IMG/VR virus record: IMGVR_UViG_3300045996_000612
Coordinates: 1 to 64,000 of that record
Reading direction: 5' to 3' (one strand)
Source: a virus
Length of the DNA stretch: 64,000 bases
The notes beneath the pieces are model-generated. The model was not told the DNA's origin and made no database searches. It saw only the letters and a list, made by a program, of their open reading frames with translations. Positions within the stretch are counted from its first letter, which is position 1, and each line of letters starts with the position of its first letter. Below, one piece after another: positions 23,553 to 30,967 of this stretch. Both the position numbers and the translations under genes were made by a program.

Positions 23553-24257
23553 TCAGGCCGATAGCTTGCGTGACGCCTTCAGTTCCTTGAGCCTGGCGCG
23601 GTATTCGTCACGAATGGCGATCAGGTCTTGAATAGAAAAGTGACGCGGCGTCACGTCAGCTTCCAGCGCCAGCAGTGCCTCGATGCCTATGCGCTCTTCC
23701 ATGCCTCGCCGGAACGATGCGCGCGTGGTGCCGCCTGGACGGTTGTGGCCCTTGAGCTGGCGATGCACATTGCGCTCATCAAATCTGAGATGAGGGGCAT
23801 GACCGCGGCTGAGGTAGTGGCCAGCATCCCATTGCCCACCAGTCGCCAGATCCTTGGCGTCGAAATACTTGCCGCAGCAGATGCAGGGCTTGTCGGCGTC
23901 GCGCTCGCGAACCCAGGCGTTAAACGCCTTCTGGGCATCGGCGATGTAATCGGCCTTTCGCTTTGCACGCTCGCGAACTTCATGCAGTTGCTTCCTGTCG
24001 GCGGCCCGTACTGCCTTTTCCTTGGCCGCCTTCTGCTTCGCCAACCTGTCGAGCGCGATTGCCGTGCCGCAGTCGTCCGAACACCACACCTTGAACGGCT
24101 GGCGCGCATCAGGCACATACGGCTCGCGGCAGGCGCGGTTCGCGCACTTCTTTGGCCGCGGCCCCTTTGCTGGCTTGGGTTCGGTCTTGATCGACGTGCG
24201 TGTCATCGGCTTCCTATTCACCAGCGGGGTCTTCCGTTTTAATGGAGTGGCTTTCAT
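23553..24257 (-). CDS. ninG: NinG / Rap-type recombination nuclease
   Basis: A 234-residue protein. N-terminal Cys residues (C-A-N-R-A-C-R ... W-C-S-D-D-C-G) form a zinc site; a basic coiled coil spans about 65-115. The C-terminal part W-D-A-G-H-Y-L-S-R-G preceded by C-I-C-C-G is the NinG signature as I know it from lambda. NinG (Rap) cuts Holliday junctions and aids phage recombination. It overlaps the next downstream-start gene by four bases and is followed by the structured element at 23352-23448. Confidence 0.88.
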   Translation of the reverse strand: MKATPLKRKTPLVNRKPMTRTSIKTEPKPAKGPRPKKCANRACREPYVPDARQPFKVWCSDDCGTAIALDRLAKQKAAKEKAVRAADRKQLHEVRERAKRKADYIADAQKAFNAWVRERDADKPCICCGKYFDAKDLATGGQWDAGHYLSRGHAPHLRFDERNVHRQLKGHNRPGGTTRASFRRGMEERIGIEALLALEADVTPRHFSIQDLIAIRDEYRARLKELKASRKLSA

Positions 24258-24868
24258 TCCGCATTCTCATGCAGATGTTTCCGCGCTCGACCGTGCCGGA
24301 TATGGCTGATCAGTGAAGCGTCTACGCCAAGCATTTTCGCCAGGTCGCTCGCCCTAGACCCGGACTGAATGATCATCAAAGCCTGTTCGTCGGTAAGCTT
24401 CCCGTGCCCCTTCTTGAATGTGGAGTAGTTCTTATGCCGCCCCTTCTTGAGCATATCGTCGATGTTGTCCTCGCGCGTCCCAAGGAAAAGATGATCAGGG
24501 TTCACGCAGGTCGGGTTGTCGCATCGATGGCAAACAAACATGCCTTCTGGGATGGGGCCAACGTACAAGATGTAGGAGTGCCGATGAGCCCCCAGCTTCT
24601 TCCCATCGTGCTTAGAGAACCCGTAGCCACGCTTGTCTAGTTTCGCAGTCCACAGCCAGCAGCCTGGCGTGACGCGGAACTTTCTTTCGAAGTGCCCTCT
24701 TGGAGTCGTGCGTGGAAGCGCCACGCCGATATAGAGCGCGCGGCATATTATCGAACTTCTAGTGCGTTGACGTAGAAGCTCGCAGCACTGGTCGACGCCT
24801 GATGTGTTGTAGTGCTCGCGAATGATTGAATCCTCTGCCTCAGTCCAGCGGAACCACGTTTTCTTCAT
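24254..24868 (-). CDS. HNH homing endonuclease
   Basis: A 204-residue protein. The HNH core is A-H-R-H-S-Y-I-L ... P-E-G-M-F-V-C-H-R-C-D-N-P-T-C-V-N-P-D-H-L, the classical group of phage homing enzymes with a structural zinc (C-H-R-C, C-V-N-P). The N terminus (K-T-W-F-R-W-T-E-A-E-D) looks like a SANT/Myb-like helix, and the C-terminal end carries a DNA-binding S-D-L-A-K-M-L-G-V-D helix-turn-helix. ATG 24866-24868. A mobile gene in the early operon. Confidence 0.85.
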   Translation of the reverse strand: MKKTWFRWTEAEDSIIREHYNTSGVDQCCELLRQRTRSSIICRALYIGVALPRTTPRGHFERKFRVTPGCWLWTAKLDKRGYGFSKHDGKKLGAHRHSYILYVGPIPEGMFVCHRCDNPTCVNPDHLFLGTREDNIDDMLKKGRHKNYSTFKKGHGKLTDEQALMIIQSGSRASDLAKMLGVDASLISHIRHGRARKHLHENAE

Positions 24869-25887
24869 GGCGCCTCCAGCGTCGGCGCGCGGCCGAACAG
24901 GGCATCCATCAGTGGGTCGCGCGGCCTGGCGTGGGCGGCTGGCTCGATCGACACGCTCACCCCGTCGGAGACGCGGATGGCGCCGGTGTAGCGCTGCGGC
25001 TTGGCAACCGGCGGGCGCTTGGATGGCAGGGTCTGGTCGATCTCGTCCAGGTGCGCCTTTGCCTTTGCTGCGTCCACCAGCATGAACACCGTCCGCTCCG
25101 ATGGCGACTCGCGCGGCAGCGCCCTGGCGGCGCCGACGTGGATCAGCTCGCCCATGTATTTCCGCACCGCCGCCGCCGAGCATTTTAGAAGGTGCTCGAT
25201 CTCCAGCGCGTCGAGCGGGCCGAGTTCCAGCGTCCGCGCCACCATGCGCATGTTGGCGACACGCTGGACGGTTGCTCTGGTGACGCGCACCCGGCGCTCG
25301 GTGTTGATGGGATTTTTGTTCTCCATGGCTTTCCTTCTGTAGTTATGAGATTGACATCCGCACGACTTCGACTTCCCCACCAGCAGCCGAACGCGGCGCA
25401 CTGGTCGCTCGACGCCGCATTCGCACTTGCACACGCAGTCCCTCGGGTCTTCGGCATCCAGGCGGGCAACCGTCCAGGCGCCGAAGGTGTCGCCGACCGT
25501 GACCGGATTGGTAGTGCGCGCCAGGTCCGCGCGCAGGCACCCGCACGACTTCGAATCTCCACTTTTCAGGTTGCCGCCCTTGATAAGCTGCACCGTGCCA
25601 CATTGGCATTTGCACATGTACATGGTCGGCGTACCCTTCTGCGCGGACAGAACAGTCCAGCGGGTGAACACCGTGCCAATCGCAATCCTGTTTGGGTAAC
25701 GGATCTCGCGCGGTTTGGCGCGATGGGCTTCTCGGCGAATGGCTGTGATAAGTGATCCACTGACCGCGTACCGCTCGACCAGTGCTTTCGTCTTCTCGGT
25801 CGAGGCGCGGATTGCAGCGACATCATCATCGGAAAGCTTGCGCTCCCATACTCCGAAGAAGGAGTTGATTGGCAGGTCGTTATTCAT
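24865..25887 (-). CDS. Fused protein: homing-endonuclease-like Cys-repeat domain plus winged-helix protein
   Basis: A 340-residue open frame (ATG 25887). Residues about 70-185 contain two C-x-C-x-C-G ... S-C-G-C units typical of DNA-binding modules of phage homing proteins. From residue 188 (M-E-N-K-N-P-I-N-T) a different domain begins, with a winged helix (L-D-A-L-E-I-E-H-L-L-K-C-S-A-A-A-V-R-K-Y). An internal ATG at 25324-25326 has AGAAGGA seven bases upstream, so the second domain may also be made alone. The N-terminal module probably joined an older early gene in frame. Confidence 0.6.
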   Translation of the reverse strand: MNNDLPINSFFGVWERKLSDDDVAAIRASTEKTKALVERYAVSGSLITAIRREAHRAKPREIRYPNRIAIGTVFTRWTVLSAQKGTPTMYMCKCQCGTVQLIKGGNLKSGDSKSCGCLRADLARTTNPVTVGDTFGAWTVARLDAEDPRDCVCKCECGVERPVRRVRLLVGKSKSCGCQSHNYRRKAMENKNPINTERRVRVTRATVQRVANMRMVARTLELGPLDALEIEHLLKCSAAAVRKYMGELIHVGAARALPRESPSERTVFMLVDAAKAKAHLDEIDQTLPSKRPPVAKPQRYTGAIRVSDGVSVSIEPAAHARPRDPLMDALFGRAPTLEAP

Positions 25888-26228
25888 AGGTGCTTGATCT
25901 CTGCTCGTCGGGACGACTCGATCGTCCTGAGCACTTCGATTTTTGTTTGCGCCGCAATCAGCCGCCAGCGCTCGGTCTCTTCCATCTCCACCGCCGCGCG
26001 CAGGCCGTCGAGGATCTGGATGTATTCGGGGTCGGCGTAGGCTTCGCGCTCCTGCGCCGTGACAGCGCTGGTGCCCGATGCTTCCGCCGCTTTCATGCAC
26101 AGCGCCTTCTTGGTCTTGCGAAACTCTTCCAGGTAGATGCGGTCGGCCTTGGCCTTGGCGTAGATCGGCGCGTGATCCCGGATGTAGTCCAGGCAGCGCA
26201 GCATGCTCTGTTCGGCGTCGGCATTCAC
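25884..26228 (-). CDS. Conserved early phage protein, helical
   Basis: A 114-residue helical protein with GTG start (GTGA overlap with the previous stop). The C-terminal half (I-L-D-G-L-R-A-A-V-E-M-E-E-T-E-R-W-R-L-I-A-A-Q-T) is a pattern shared with small early phage proteins; the first half contains Y-I-R-D-H-A-P. No function known. It overlaps the downstream gene by four bases. Confidence 0.65.
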   Translation of the reverse strand: MNADAEQSMLRCLDYIRDHAPIYAKAKADRIYLEEFRKTKKALCMKAAEASGTSAVTAQEREAYADPEYIQILDGLRAAVEMEETERWRLIAAQTKIEVLRTIESSRRAEIKHL

Positions 26229-26368
26229 AGCATCCGCCCGTTCAGAAGTCGGTCGTGGTGCACGATCCCCTCGGCTTGGCAGAGCAGGCGCTGGTGCGGA
26301 AACTTCTCACCCATCCGGTAGAAGTCGGCCAGCGTGTTGAGGGCGATCATGACGATGCGCAGGTTCAT
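26225..26368 (-). CDS. Small early protein
   Basis: A 47-residue protein from ATG 26366-26368 (M-N-L-R-I-V-M-I-A-L-N-T-L-A-D-F-Y). It is embedded between overlapping neighbours on both sides, with continuous coding throughout, so it is likely translated. Short, helical, basic C terminus. Not recognised. Confidence 0.55.
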   Translation of the reverse strand: MNLRIVMIALNTLADFYRMGEKFPHQRLLCQAEGIVHHDRLLNGRML

Positions 26369-26736
26369 GGACTGGCCCTCCCGATCTCGGCAGCAGCGCG
26401 CACGATGGCGCGGCGAGTGGCAGCGGCAAGGTCTTCACCATCAACCTCGGCTGCGCCCTGCTGGTTCTTGCTGGCCGCCAACTCGTAGTTGATCGCGGTG
26501 ACAGCGTTGCCTATGCGGTCGGAATGGAACTCGATGTCCAGGCGCAACTTCACCGCCAGCCGCAGCGCGTCCCCGTCGTCGGTCAGCGGGTTCCAGACGC
26601 CATGACCCATCGCCTCAATCCCGGTTGCCAGATCAAAACCACACTCGGTCACGTTGATCCACGCGTCGACGACGTACTTGCCCGATATGCCAGCAGCTTT
26701 CGCCGCCAGCTCCAGCAGTTCACGGTCGCCGCTCAT
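26365..26736 (-). CDS. Conserved early phage protein
   Basis: A 123-residue protein. W-N-P-L-T-D-D-G-D-A-L-R-L-A-V-K-L (residues 47-63) is a motif of a common early phage protein family of the DUF2591 type as I remember it. It has no catalytic residues I can identify. It overlaps the genes on either side by four bases. Function unknown. Confidence 0.65.
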   Translation of the reverse strand: MSGDRELLELAAKAAGISGKYVVDAWINVTECGFDLATGIEAMGHGVWNPLTDDGDALRLAVKLRLDIEFHSDRIGNAVTAINYELAASKNQQGAAEVDGEDLAAATRRAIVRAAAEIGRASP

Positions 26737-27050
26737 GGCTGCACCTCACTCAGTGCTTCAACCATCTTCTGCGCGTAGTAGCGGCGCCACTGGAAGTACG
26801 CGATCTCAGCGATTGCTGCTTGATGGATCAGCCGCGCGGCAGGCAGATCGTATCTCCAGTACTGCGCCACATCGGACAGTTCCGCTGGCACTTGGTTGCG
26901 AGCCGCCTTGAAAAACGCATGCGCGCGCTCTTGGTCGAACTTTTCAGTGATGCTTATCGGTTCTGGCGGCAAGTCACCGCTCGGTTTGAACCACTCTGGT
27001 ACTGCCGGCGCGTTGTTGGCGAAGTAGTCGAGGCGGGATTCGGCGCTCAT
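26733..27050 (-). CDS. Conserved early phage protein (helical)
   Basis: A 105-residue protein. N-N-A-P-A-V-P-E-W-F near residue 12 and a C-terminal Y-F-Q-W-R-R-Y-Y-A-Q-K-M helix recall a family of early phage proteins often placed next to a zinc-finger gene, as here. It overlaps its neighbours by four bases. Function unknown. Confidence 0.65.
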   Translation of the reverse strand: MSAESRLDYFANNAPAVPEWFKPSGDLPPEPISITEKFDQERAHAFFKAARNQVPAELSDVAQYWRYDLPAARLIHQAAIAEIAYFQWRRYYAQKMVEALSEVQP

Positions 27051-27280
27051 GCGCGCCCCGCACGTTTCTGCTGGCGCTGGCGCAGCTCATGGTCTTCCCT
27101 GCAATCGATCGAGCAGTACCGGGAGCGCTCGCGCGGCTTTTCCCCACAGTCGTTCAGGCAGAACTCTGGCATCGGCGCCGGTTCCACATTGGCCGCCCGG
27201 CGCGCCGCCGCAATCTGGCGCTCGGTGAATTCTTCGGTGACGCGGCTGGCCACGTCCAAGGTGTCGCTTTTATCGCTCAT
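27047..27280 (-). CDS. Small zinc-finger protein, DksA/TraR-like in size
   Basis: A 77-residue protein with C-L-N-D-C-G-E ... R-Y-C-S-I-D-C-R-E-D-H-E near residues 41-63, a four-Cys zinc site. Proteins of this form are common just downstream of the Cro-like gene in Burkholderiales phages. The fold resembles but is shorter than DksA. It is the first gene after the tR1-like terminator and so should be transcribed only when read-through occurs. Confidence 0.65.
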   Translation of the reverse strand: MSDKSDTLDVASRVTEEFTERQIAAARRAANVEPAPMPEFCLNDCGEKPRERSRYCSIDCREDHELRQRQQKRAGRA

Positions 27281-27311
27281 GGCGATTTTCCCTATTTCTT
27301 TGTGTAATAAT

Positions 27312-27335
27312 AAAAAGCCCGGTCAGTTGGCCGGG
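27312..27335 (-). terminator. tR1-like terminator after the Cro-like gene
   Basis: On the minus strand CCCGG ... CCGGG with an 8-base loop is followed by CTTTTTATTATT. It overlaps the last codons of the regulator gene and precedes a 77-residue early gene by 31 bases, a place analogous to lambda tR1. It would limit early gene expression until read-through or anti-termination. Confidence 0.7.
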
Positions 27336-27637
27336 GTCGAGAGCTGCGCCAGCGCCTGTTTGTTGAGCTGGTCTTTCTGGCGGGCCGGGGCGCTCTGGCG
27401 CATCACTTCCGCTGCACCTTTGTCGGTCGAGACATCGAATTCGATGCCGGCCACGTAGCGCAGGAAGATCACCGTGCGCGCGGCTTTGGGGATCTCGGTG
27501 GTGCCCGCTTCGTACTTGCAGCCGCCGGACTGGGTGAAGCCCACGCGCTCCCAGAACGTGCGTTGCGATTCGCCGGCAGCGGTGCGCAGGTGGCGCGCCA
27601 CTTCTCCTGTAATTTTCGTTTCGTTGCTGATTTCCAT
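27323..27637 (-). CDS. Cro-like regulator (helix-turn-helix), first gene of the minus early operon
   Basis: A 104-residue protein (MEISNETKITGEVARHLRTA). Residues 15-50 are an XRE helix-turn-helix (L-R-T-A-A-G-E-S-Q-R-T-F-W-E-R-V-G-F-T-Q-S-G-G-C-K-Y-E-A). ATG 27635-27637. It is divergent from the CI-like gene with 135 bases between. Its gene order (Cro-like, terminator, early arm with O and P analogues) repeats the lambda pR operon. It could act as the anti-repressor of the lysogenic state; that role is inferred. Confidence 0.7.
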   Translation of the reverse strand: MEISNETKITGEVARHLRTAAGESQRTFWERVGFTQSGGCKYEAGTTEIPKAARTVIFLRYVAGIEFDVSTDKGAAEVMRQSAPARQKDQLNKQALAQLSTPAN

Positions 27638-27663
27638 GTTCGCCCTTGATCGATTCGTGCGGT

Positions 27664-27691
27664 TTGAAATTAGAACCAATGGTAAGATAAT
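27664..27691 (+). promoter_or_regulatory. Promoter for the CI-like repressor gene
   Basis: Plus strand TTGAAA, 16-base spacer, GATAAT. Predicted transcript start is near 27698, leaving a leader of about 75 bases before the ATG at 27773. The sequence between the hexamers includes TAGAACCAATGGTA, the operator-like core shared with other sites. Confidence 0.6.
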
Positions 27692-27694
27692 TTC
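27666..27694. promoter_or_regulatory. Operator-like dyad in the repressor/Cro intergenic region
   Basis: GAAATTA (27666-27672) and TAATTTC (27688-27694) are exact inverted repeats flanking ACCAATGGT, itself nearly palindromic. It overlaps the -35 to -10 region of the repressor promoter and a candidate leftward promoter (TTGCTA, 17 bases, TACCAT on the minus strand, about 27681-27709). This is the expected place for a repressor/Cro binding site. Confidence 0.55.
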
Positions 27695-27772
27695 GGAATC
27701 ATAGCAAGTATGATGGTTGCATTTTACCGTCACTGGTGCGAATGTGGGACGAATGTAATAAAGGACATAGGA

Positions 27773-28363
27773 ATGACTGAACTGAATAGGCGGTACTTCG
27801 ATGGGCTGATGGCCGACCGGCAGATGTCGCTGCGCGCGCTGGCCAAGGAAATGGGGATGGGGCACTCGCAGCTTAGCCTGGCCTTCTCCGGCGCACGCAA
27901 ACTTCAGGCCGACGAGATCGCCAAGATCAGCAACATCTTCGGAGAACCTGTCCATCGGGTGCTGGAGAACGCCGGCATTTCGGTGCGGCCGATGAGCGGG
28001 CGGCGCGTGGCGGTGATCGGCGCCGGGCGCGGCGACGGCACGGTCGAAATCTACGGCACCGACGTCATCGAGCGCACCAGTGCGCCGGACGATTTGCCCG
28101 ACAACGTGCAGGCTGTGCAGCACCGCACCGCCGGCACGCCGATGGAATGGGTGGACGGCGCGGTGACGTTCTTCCGCGAGCCGCGCGGCGTCGATCCGGC
28201 GGCGCTCGGGCGCCTGTCGCTGTGCAAGGTCAAAGGCGGACCGGCGGTAATCACCGGTGTGCGGCGTGGCTACAAGGATGGCACCTACAACCTGTTCGGC
28301 CCGTACAACGCTGAGAGCGTCACGCTGGAATACGCCACCCCGATCCTGGTGACGCGCCACTAG
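27773..28363 (+). CDS. CI-like repressor, XRE family
   Basis: A 196-residue protein. Residues 8-55 form an XRE helix-turn-helix (L-R-A-L-A-K-E-M-G-M-G-H-S-Q-L-S-L-A-F). The start is ATG 27773, with AAGGA eight bases upstream. The C-terminal half is a beta-rich domain ending Y-N-A-E-S-V-T-L-E-Y-A-T-P-I-L, which resembles S24-repressor oligomerisation domains, but the catalytic Ser/Lys pair of a self-cleaving repressor is not evident. It would maintain lysogeny and repress the two early arms through shared operators. Confidence 0.75.
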   Translation: MTELNRRYFDGLMADRQMSLRALAKEMGMGHSQLSLAFSGARKLQADEIAKISNIFGEPVHRVLENAGISVRPMSGRRVAVIGAGRGDGTVEIYGTDVIERTSAPDDLPDNVQAVQHRTAGTPMEWVDGAVTFFREPRGVDPAALGRLSLCKVKGGPAVITGVRRGYKDGTYNLFGPYNAESVTLEYATPILVTRH

Positions 28364-28435
28364 CTGCGCGCCGCACGCTATAATCCCAATGTCGTTCGCA
28401 GCCGTCGCCAAATAACCACGACTATCCAAATCTGT

Positions 28436-28463
28436 TTGCATTTCCGCACCGTTGGTCTATAAT
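28436..28463 (+). promoter_or_regulatory. Promoter of the plus-strand early (recombination) arm
   Basis: TTGCAT, 16-base spacer, TATAAT, 50 bases before the ERF gene. A perfect TATAAT is rare in this GC-rich genome, so it is a strong candidate. The operator-like site at 28452-28471 overlaps the -10 element, as expected for control by the CI-like or Cro-like protein. Confidence 0.75.
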
Positions 28464-28471
28464 TAGAACCA
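28452..28471. promoter_or_regulatory. Operator-like site over the plus early promoter
   Basis: TTGGTCTA (28452-28459) and TAGAACCA (28464-28471) form an imperfect inverted repeat around the -10 element. AATTAGAACCA is identical here and at 27668-27678, suggesting both sites are bound by the same regulator (OL and OR analogues). Confidence 0.55.
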
Positions 28472-28512
28472 GTGCAGCACTTCATAGCTGCGCGTCACCA
28501 ACGGAGAGCACC

Positions 28513-29262
28513 ATGTCAGAAATTGTCCCAGCGCCGGGCGATATGCCCGCGCCAGCGCCAGCGCGCTCGATGGCCACGCCGGCCGAAATGATCCAGTACG
28601 TGATGGCCAACAACGGGTCCATCGACCAGCTCGAAAAGTTCTACGCGCTGCAGCAGCGCTGGGAAGCCGACCAGGCGCGCAAGGCGTTCGTGGCCGCCAA
28701 GGCTGCCTTCAAGGCCGAGAACGTGGTCGTGGCTCGGGACAAGGAAAACAAGCAGTACAACTCGACCTACACCTCGCTTGGCAATCTGGTCGGCACCGTA
28801 TCGCCGATCTTGAGCAAGCACGGCCTGTCCGCTGACTGGGACATCGACCAGTCCGACGGCATCGTCGTCACCTGCATCCTCTCGCACTCGATGGGTCACT
28901 CGGATCGCGTGAGCCTCAAAGTCCCGCCGGACACCGCAGGGGCGAAAAACCCGATCCAGCAGATCAAGAGCGCGATCACCTACGCCAAGGCTGTGACCTT
29001 CGAATCGGTCTGCGGCCTGGCGTCGACCGACGCCAACCATGACGATGACGGCACAGCTGCCGGAACCGGCGGCGTCAGCTACTCCCAGGATTGGGTTGAG
29101 GCGGCACGCATGGCCGCAGATGCAGCGACGCTGGAGAAAGTCTGGACTGATGGCGTGGCCGAAATCCAAAAGGCCAAGGACCAAATCCTGTACGACCAGT
29201 TCAAGACCGCGGTTGTCGCCCGCAAAAAGAAGATTGCCGAGGGAGGTAGCTATGTCGCGTGA
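28513..29262 (+). CDS. erf: ERF-family single-strand annealing recombinase
   Basis: A 249-residue protein. Residues about 60-185 (A-F-K-A-E-N-V-V-V-A-R-D-K, Y-T-S-L-G-N-L-V-G-T-V-S-P-I-L-S-K-H-G-L) are the ERF core as known from P22. It anneals ssDNA and drives phage recombination and genome circularisation. It is the first gene of the plus early arm, overlaps the YqaJ exonuclease gene by 11 bases, and has GGAGAG before its ATG. The last 60 residues are a helical extension. Confidence 0.88.
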   Translation: MSEIVPAPGDMPAPAPARSMATPAEMIQYVMANNGSIDQLEKFYALQQRWEADQARKAFVAAKAAFKAENVVVARDKENKQYNSTYTSLGNLVGTVSPILSKHGLSADWDIDQSDGIVVTCILSHSMGHSDRVSLKVPPDTAGAKNPIQQIKSAITYAKAVTFESVCGLASTDANHDDDGTAAGTGGVSYSQDWVEAARMAADAATLEKVWTDGVAEIQKAKDQILYDQFKTAVVARKKKIAEGGSYVA

Positions 29263-29905
29263 CTTCACAATTGTCGAAGCGCCCCAGCGCTCGCCCGAAT
29301 GGTTCGCCGCCCGGCTGGGCCGCGTTACCGGCAGCAAGGCATCCTGCGTCCTGATGGGCGAGAAGACCGCCGGCCGCGCGGACTACATCATGCAGTTGGC
29401 GCTGGAGCGCATGACCGGCGCAGCTCTCGATGCAGGGTATGTGTCGACCGAGATGCAGCGCGGCACCGACCTGGAGCCGTTCGCCCGCATGCGCGCCGAG
29501 CGCAGCGGCGCCATCATCCGTGAAACCGGGTTCCTTCGCCACGACAGGCTGATGATCGGCGCCTCGCTCGATGGCGATGAGGATGACTTCGAGCGCGTGT
29601 GGGAATTCAAGTGTCCGAAGTCCACCACGCACATCAAGTACGTCGAGACACGCGGCAAGGCGCTCATCAAGGACTATGAGCCACAGATCATGCACAACCT
29701 GCTGCTGACCGGCGCCAAGGCAGCAGCCATCGGCAGCTTCGACGACCGCATGCCGGAAGGGCTGGAGTGGGTGCAATACGAAGTGCGCGCCACCGATCTG
29801 CCGATCGTCGAATACGAGAAGGCGCTGGCCAAGTTCCTGGTCGAAGTGGAAGCGATGCACGAACGCCTGCGCATGCTGCAGAAGGGGTGGAAGGTATGCC
29901 AGTGA
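29252..29905 (+). CDS. YqaJ-type recombination exonuclease
   Basis: A 217-residue protein. The motifs are R-S-P-E-W-F-A-A-R-L-G-R-V-T-G-S (residues 12-27), G-T-D-L-E-P-F-A-R, I-G-A-S-L-D-G, and the catalytic E-F-K-C-P, the YqaJ / lambda exonuclease family core. ATG 29252 has GGGAGGT five to seven bases upstream. It makes the 3' single strands that the ERF protein anneals. The gene pair is a complete phage recombination module. Confidence 0.9.
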   Translation: MSRDFTIVEAPQRSPEWFAARLGRVTGSKASCVLMGEKTAGRADYIMQLALERMTGAALDAGYVSTEMQRGTDLEPFARMRAERSGAIIRETGFLRHDRLMIGASLDGDEDDFERVWEFKCPKSTTHIKYVETRGKALIKDYEPQIMHNLLLTGAKAAAIGSFDDRMPEGLEWVQYEVRATDLPIVEYEKALAKFLVEVEAMHERLRMLQKGWKVCQ

Positions 29906-30528
29906 TTGATCTCGCTGGCCGCCGCTTCGGGCGACTACTCGCCTTGAGCTACTGCGGGTCTCAGGATGGGCGGAAAGCTTGGAAGTGCCAGTGTGATTGC
30001 GGCGCTGTGATTGAGGTGCCCGGAGCTAACCTGCGAGCTGGAAAGGCGCAGTCGTGCGGATGCCTGAAACGGGAAAACCTGGCCGCTGGAATTAACACAA
30101 AGCACGGGATGTACAAATCCCGCACACATAAGACCTGGGAATCCATGGTGTCACGCTGCACCAACGAAAATGATCCCAGCTACAGCGCGTACGGCGGCAG
30201 AGGTATCACGGTCTGCGCCCGGTGGATGCAGTTCGAGTTCTTCCATATAGACATGGGTGATCGCCCTGCTGGGATGACGATCGATCGTATTGATGTCGCG
30301 GGCAATTACGAGCCAGCAAACTGCAGGTGGGCCACTGCAGTGACACAGGCGAACAATCGGAGAGTCAACCGTCGGGTCTCATATCGAGGGGTAGCATATA
30401 CGGTGCGAGAACTGTCCACCCTCACCGGTGCGCCATACGCAACATTGCGCGAACGCATCTTGAAAGCAGGGTGGGATGCGGAGAAGGCCGTTTCGACGCC
30501 AGTGGCGCACAAGAGAAAGGCAGCATGA
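29896..30528 (+). CDS. Homing-endonuclease-like protein (AP2/HNH-type with Cys module)
   Basis: A 210-residue protein. N terminus: L-A-G-R-R-F-G-R-L, then C-Q-C-D-C-G ... S-C-G-C (DNA-binding module shared with the 24865-25887 product). The middle Y-G-G-R-G-I-T-V-C ... M-T-I-D-R-I-D-V-A-G-N-Y-E-P-A-N-C-R-W-A-T is a signature of a frequent phage homing-endonuclease family. It overlaps the YqaJ gene by ten bases and starts at ATG 29896. A mobile gene within the recombination module. Confidence 0.8.
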   Translation: MPVIDLAGRRFGRLLALSYCGSQDGRKAWKCQCDCGAVIEVPGANLRAGKAQSCGCLKRENLAAGINTKHGMYKSRTHKTWESMVSRCTNENDPSYSAYGGRGITVCARWMQFEFFHIDMGDRPAGMTIDRIDVAGNYEPANCRWATAVTQANNRRVNRRVSYRGVAYTVRELSTLTGAPYATLRERILKAGWDAEKAVSTPVAHKRKAA

Positions 30529-30529
30529 C

Positions 30530-30742
30530 ATGGATGAGAAGACCTACCTGACGATCCGCGAGCTGTGCACGCGTTGGAAAGTCAACCGCAACACCTTGTG
30601 GAACTACCGCCAGAAAGGGATCGGCCCAGCGCCGGTCCAGCTTCTGCCCGGCATCCACGGCCTGCGCTACAAGCTGGCCGAAGTGGTGGCCTACGAAAAA
30701 GAACGGGACCGCGCGCGCGGCCTGGCAACTGGAGGAACATGA
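30530..30742 (+). CDS. AlpA/MerR-like helix-turn-helix protein (excisionase-like)
   Basis: A 70-residue protein. Y-L-T-I-R-E-L-C-T-R-W-K-V-N-R-N-T-L-W-N-Y-R-Q-K-G-I-G-P-A-P is a classical winged-helix excisionase/AlpA fold. The start ATG overlaps the previous stop region. Such proteins bend DNA to promote excision or act as transcriptional activators. A second AlpA-like gene next to the integrase makes its exact role uncertain. Confidence 0.7.
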   Translation: MDEKTYLTIRELCTRWKVNRNTLWNYRQKGIGPAPVQLLPGIHGLRYKLAEVVAYEKERDRARGLATGGT

Positions 30743-30945
30743 TGGACCAAGCAATTCGCAGGATGACCGACGACGAGCAGGAAGCCGAGATTTACCGGCG
30801 CCTGCACGACGCGGAAGTCGAGCGCCGGCGCGCCGACTATGAAGCCGAGTTCGGGCCGGAGTTCAGGCTGACACACCCGTTTCAGCCAACCGGCGTGCAC
30901 GAAGCAGTGATGGAGCAGATCGAAGCGATGAAGCAGTACGACTGA
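30742..30945 (+). CDS. Small acidic early protein
   Basis: A 67-residue protein, mostly charged helices (E-I-Y-R-R-L-H-D-A-E-V-E-R-R-R-A-D-Y-E-A-E-F). ATG 30742 (TGATG overlap with the previous stop) has GGAGGA five bases upstream. Function unknown. Confidence 0.6.
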   Translation: MDQAIRRMTDDEQEAEIYRRLHDAEVERRRADYEAEFGPEFRLTHPFQPTGVHEAVMEQIEAMKQYD

Positions 30946-30967
30946 CCACAACAACATGGAGAGCAGC

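Noticed and set aside
27323-28441. Long minus-strand frame joining the Cro-like gene to the region opposite the repressor
   Set aside because: Only the last 104 codons have helix-turn-helix content; the remainder is antisense of the CI-like gene and the ATG at 27637 fits the divergent promoter layout.
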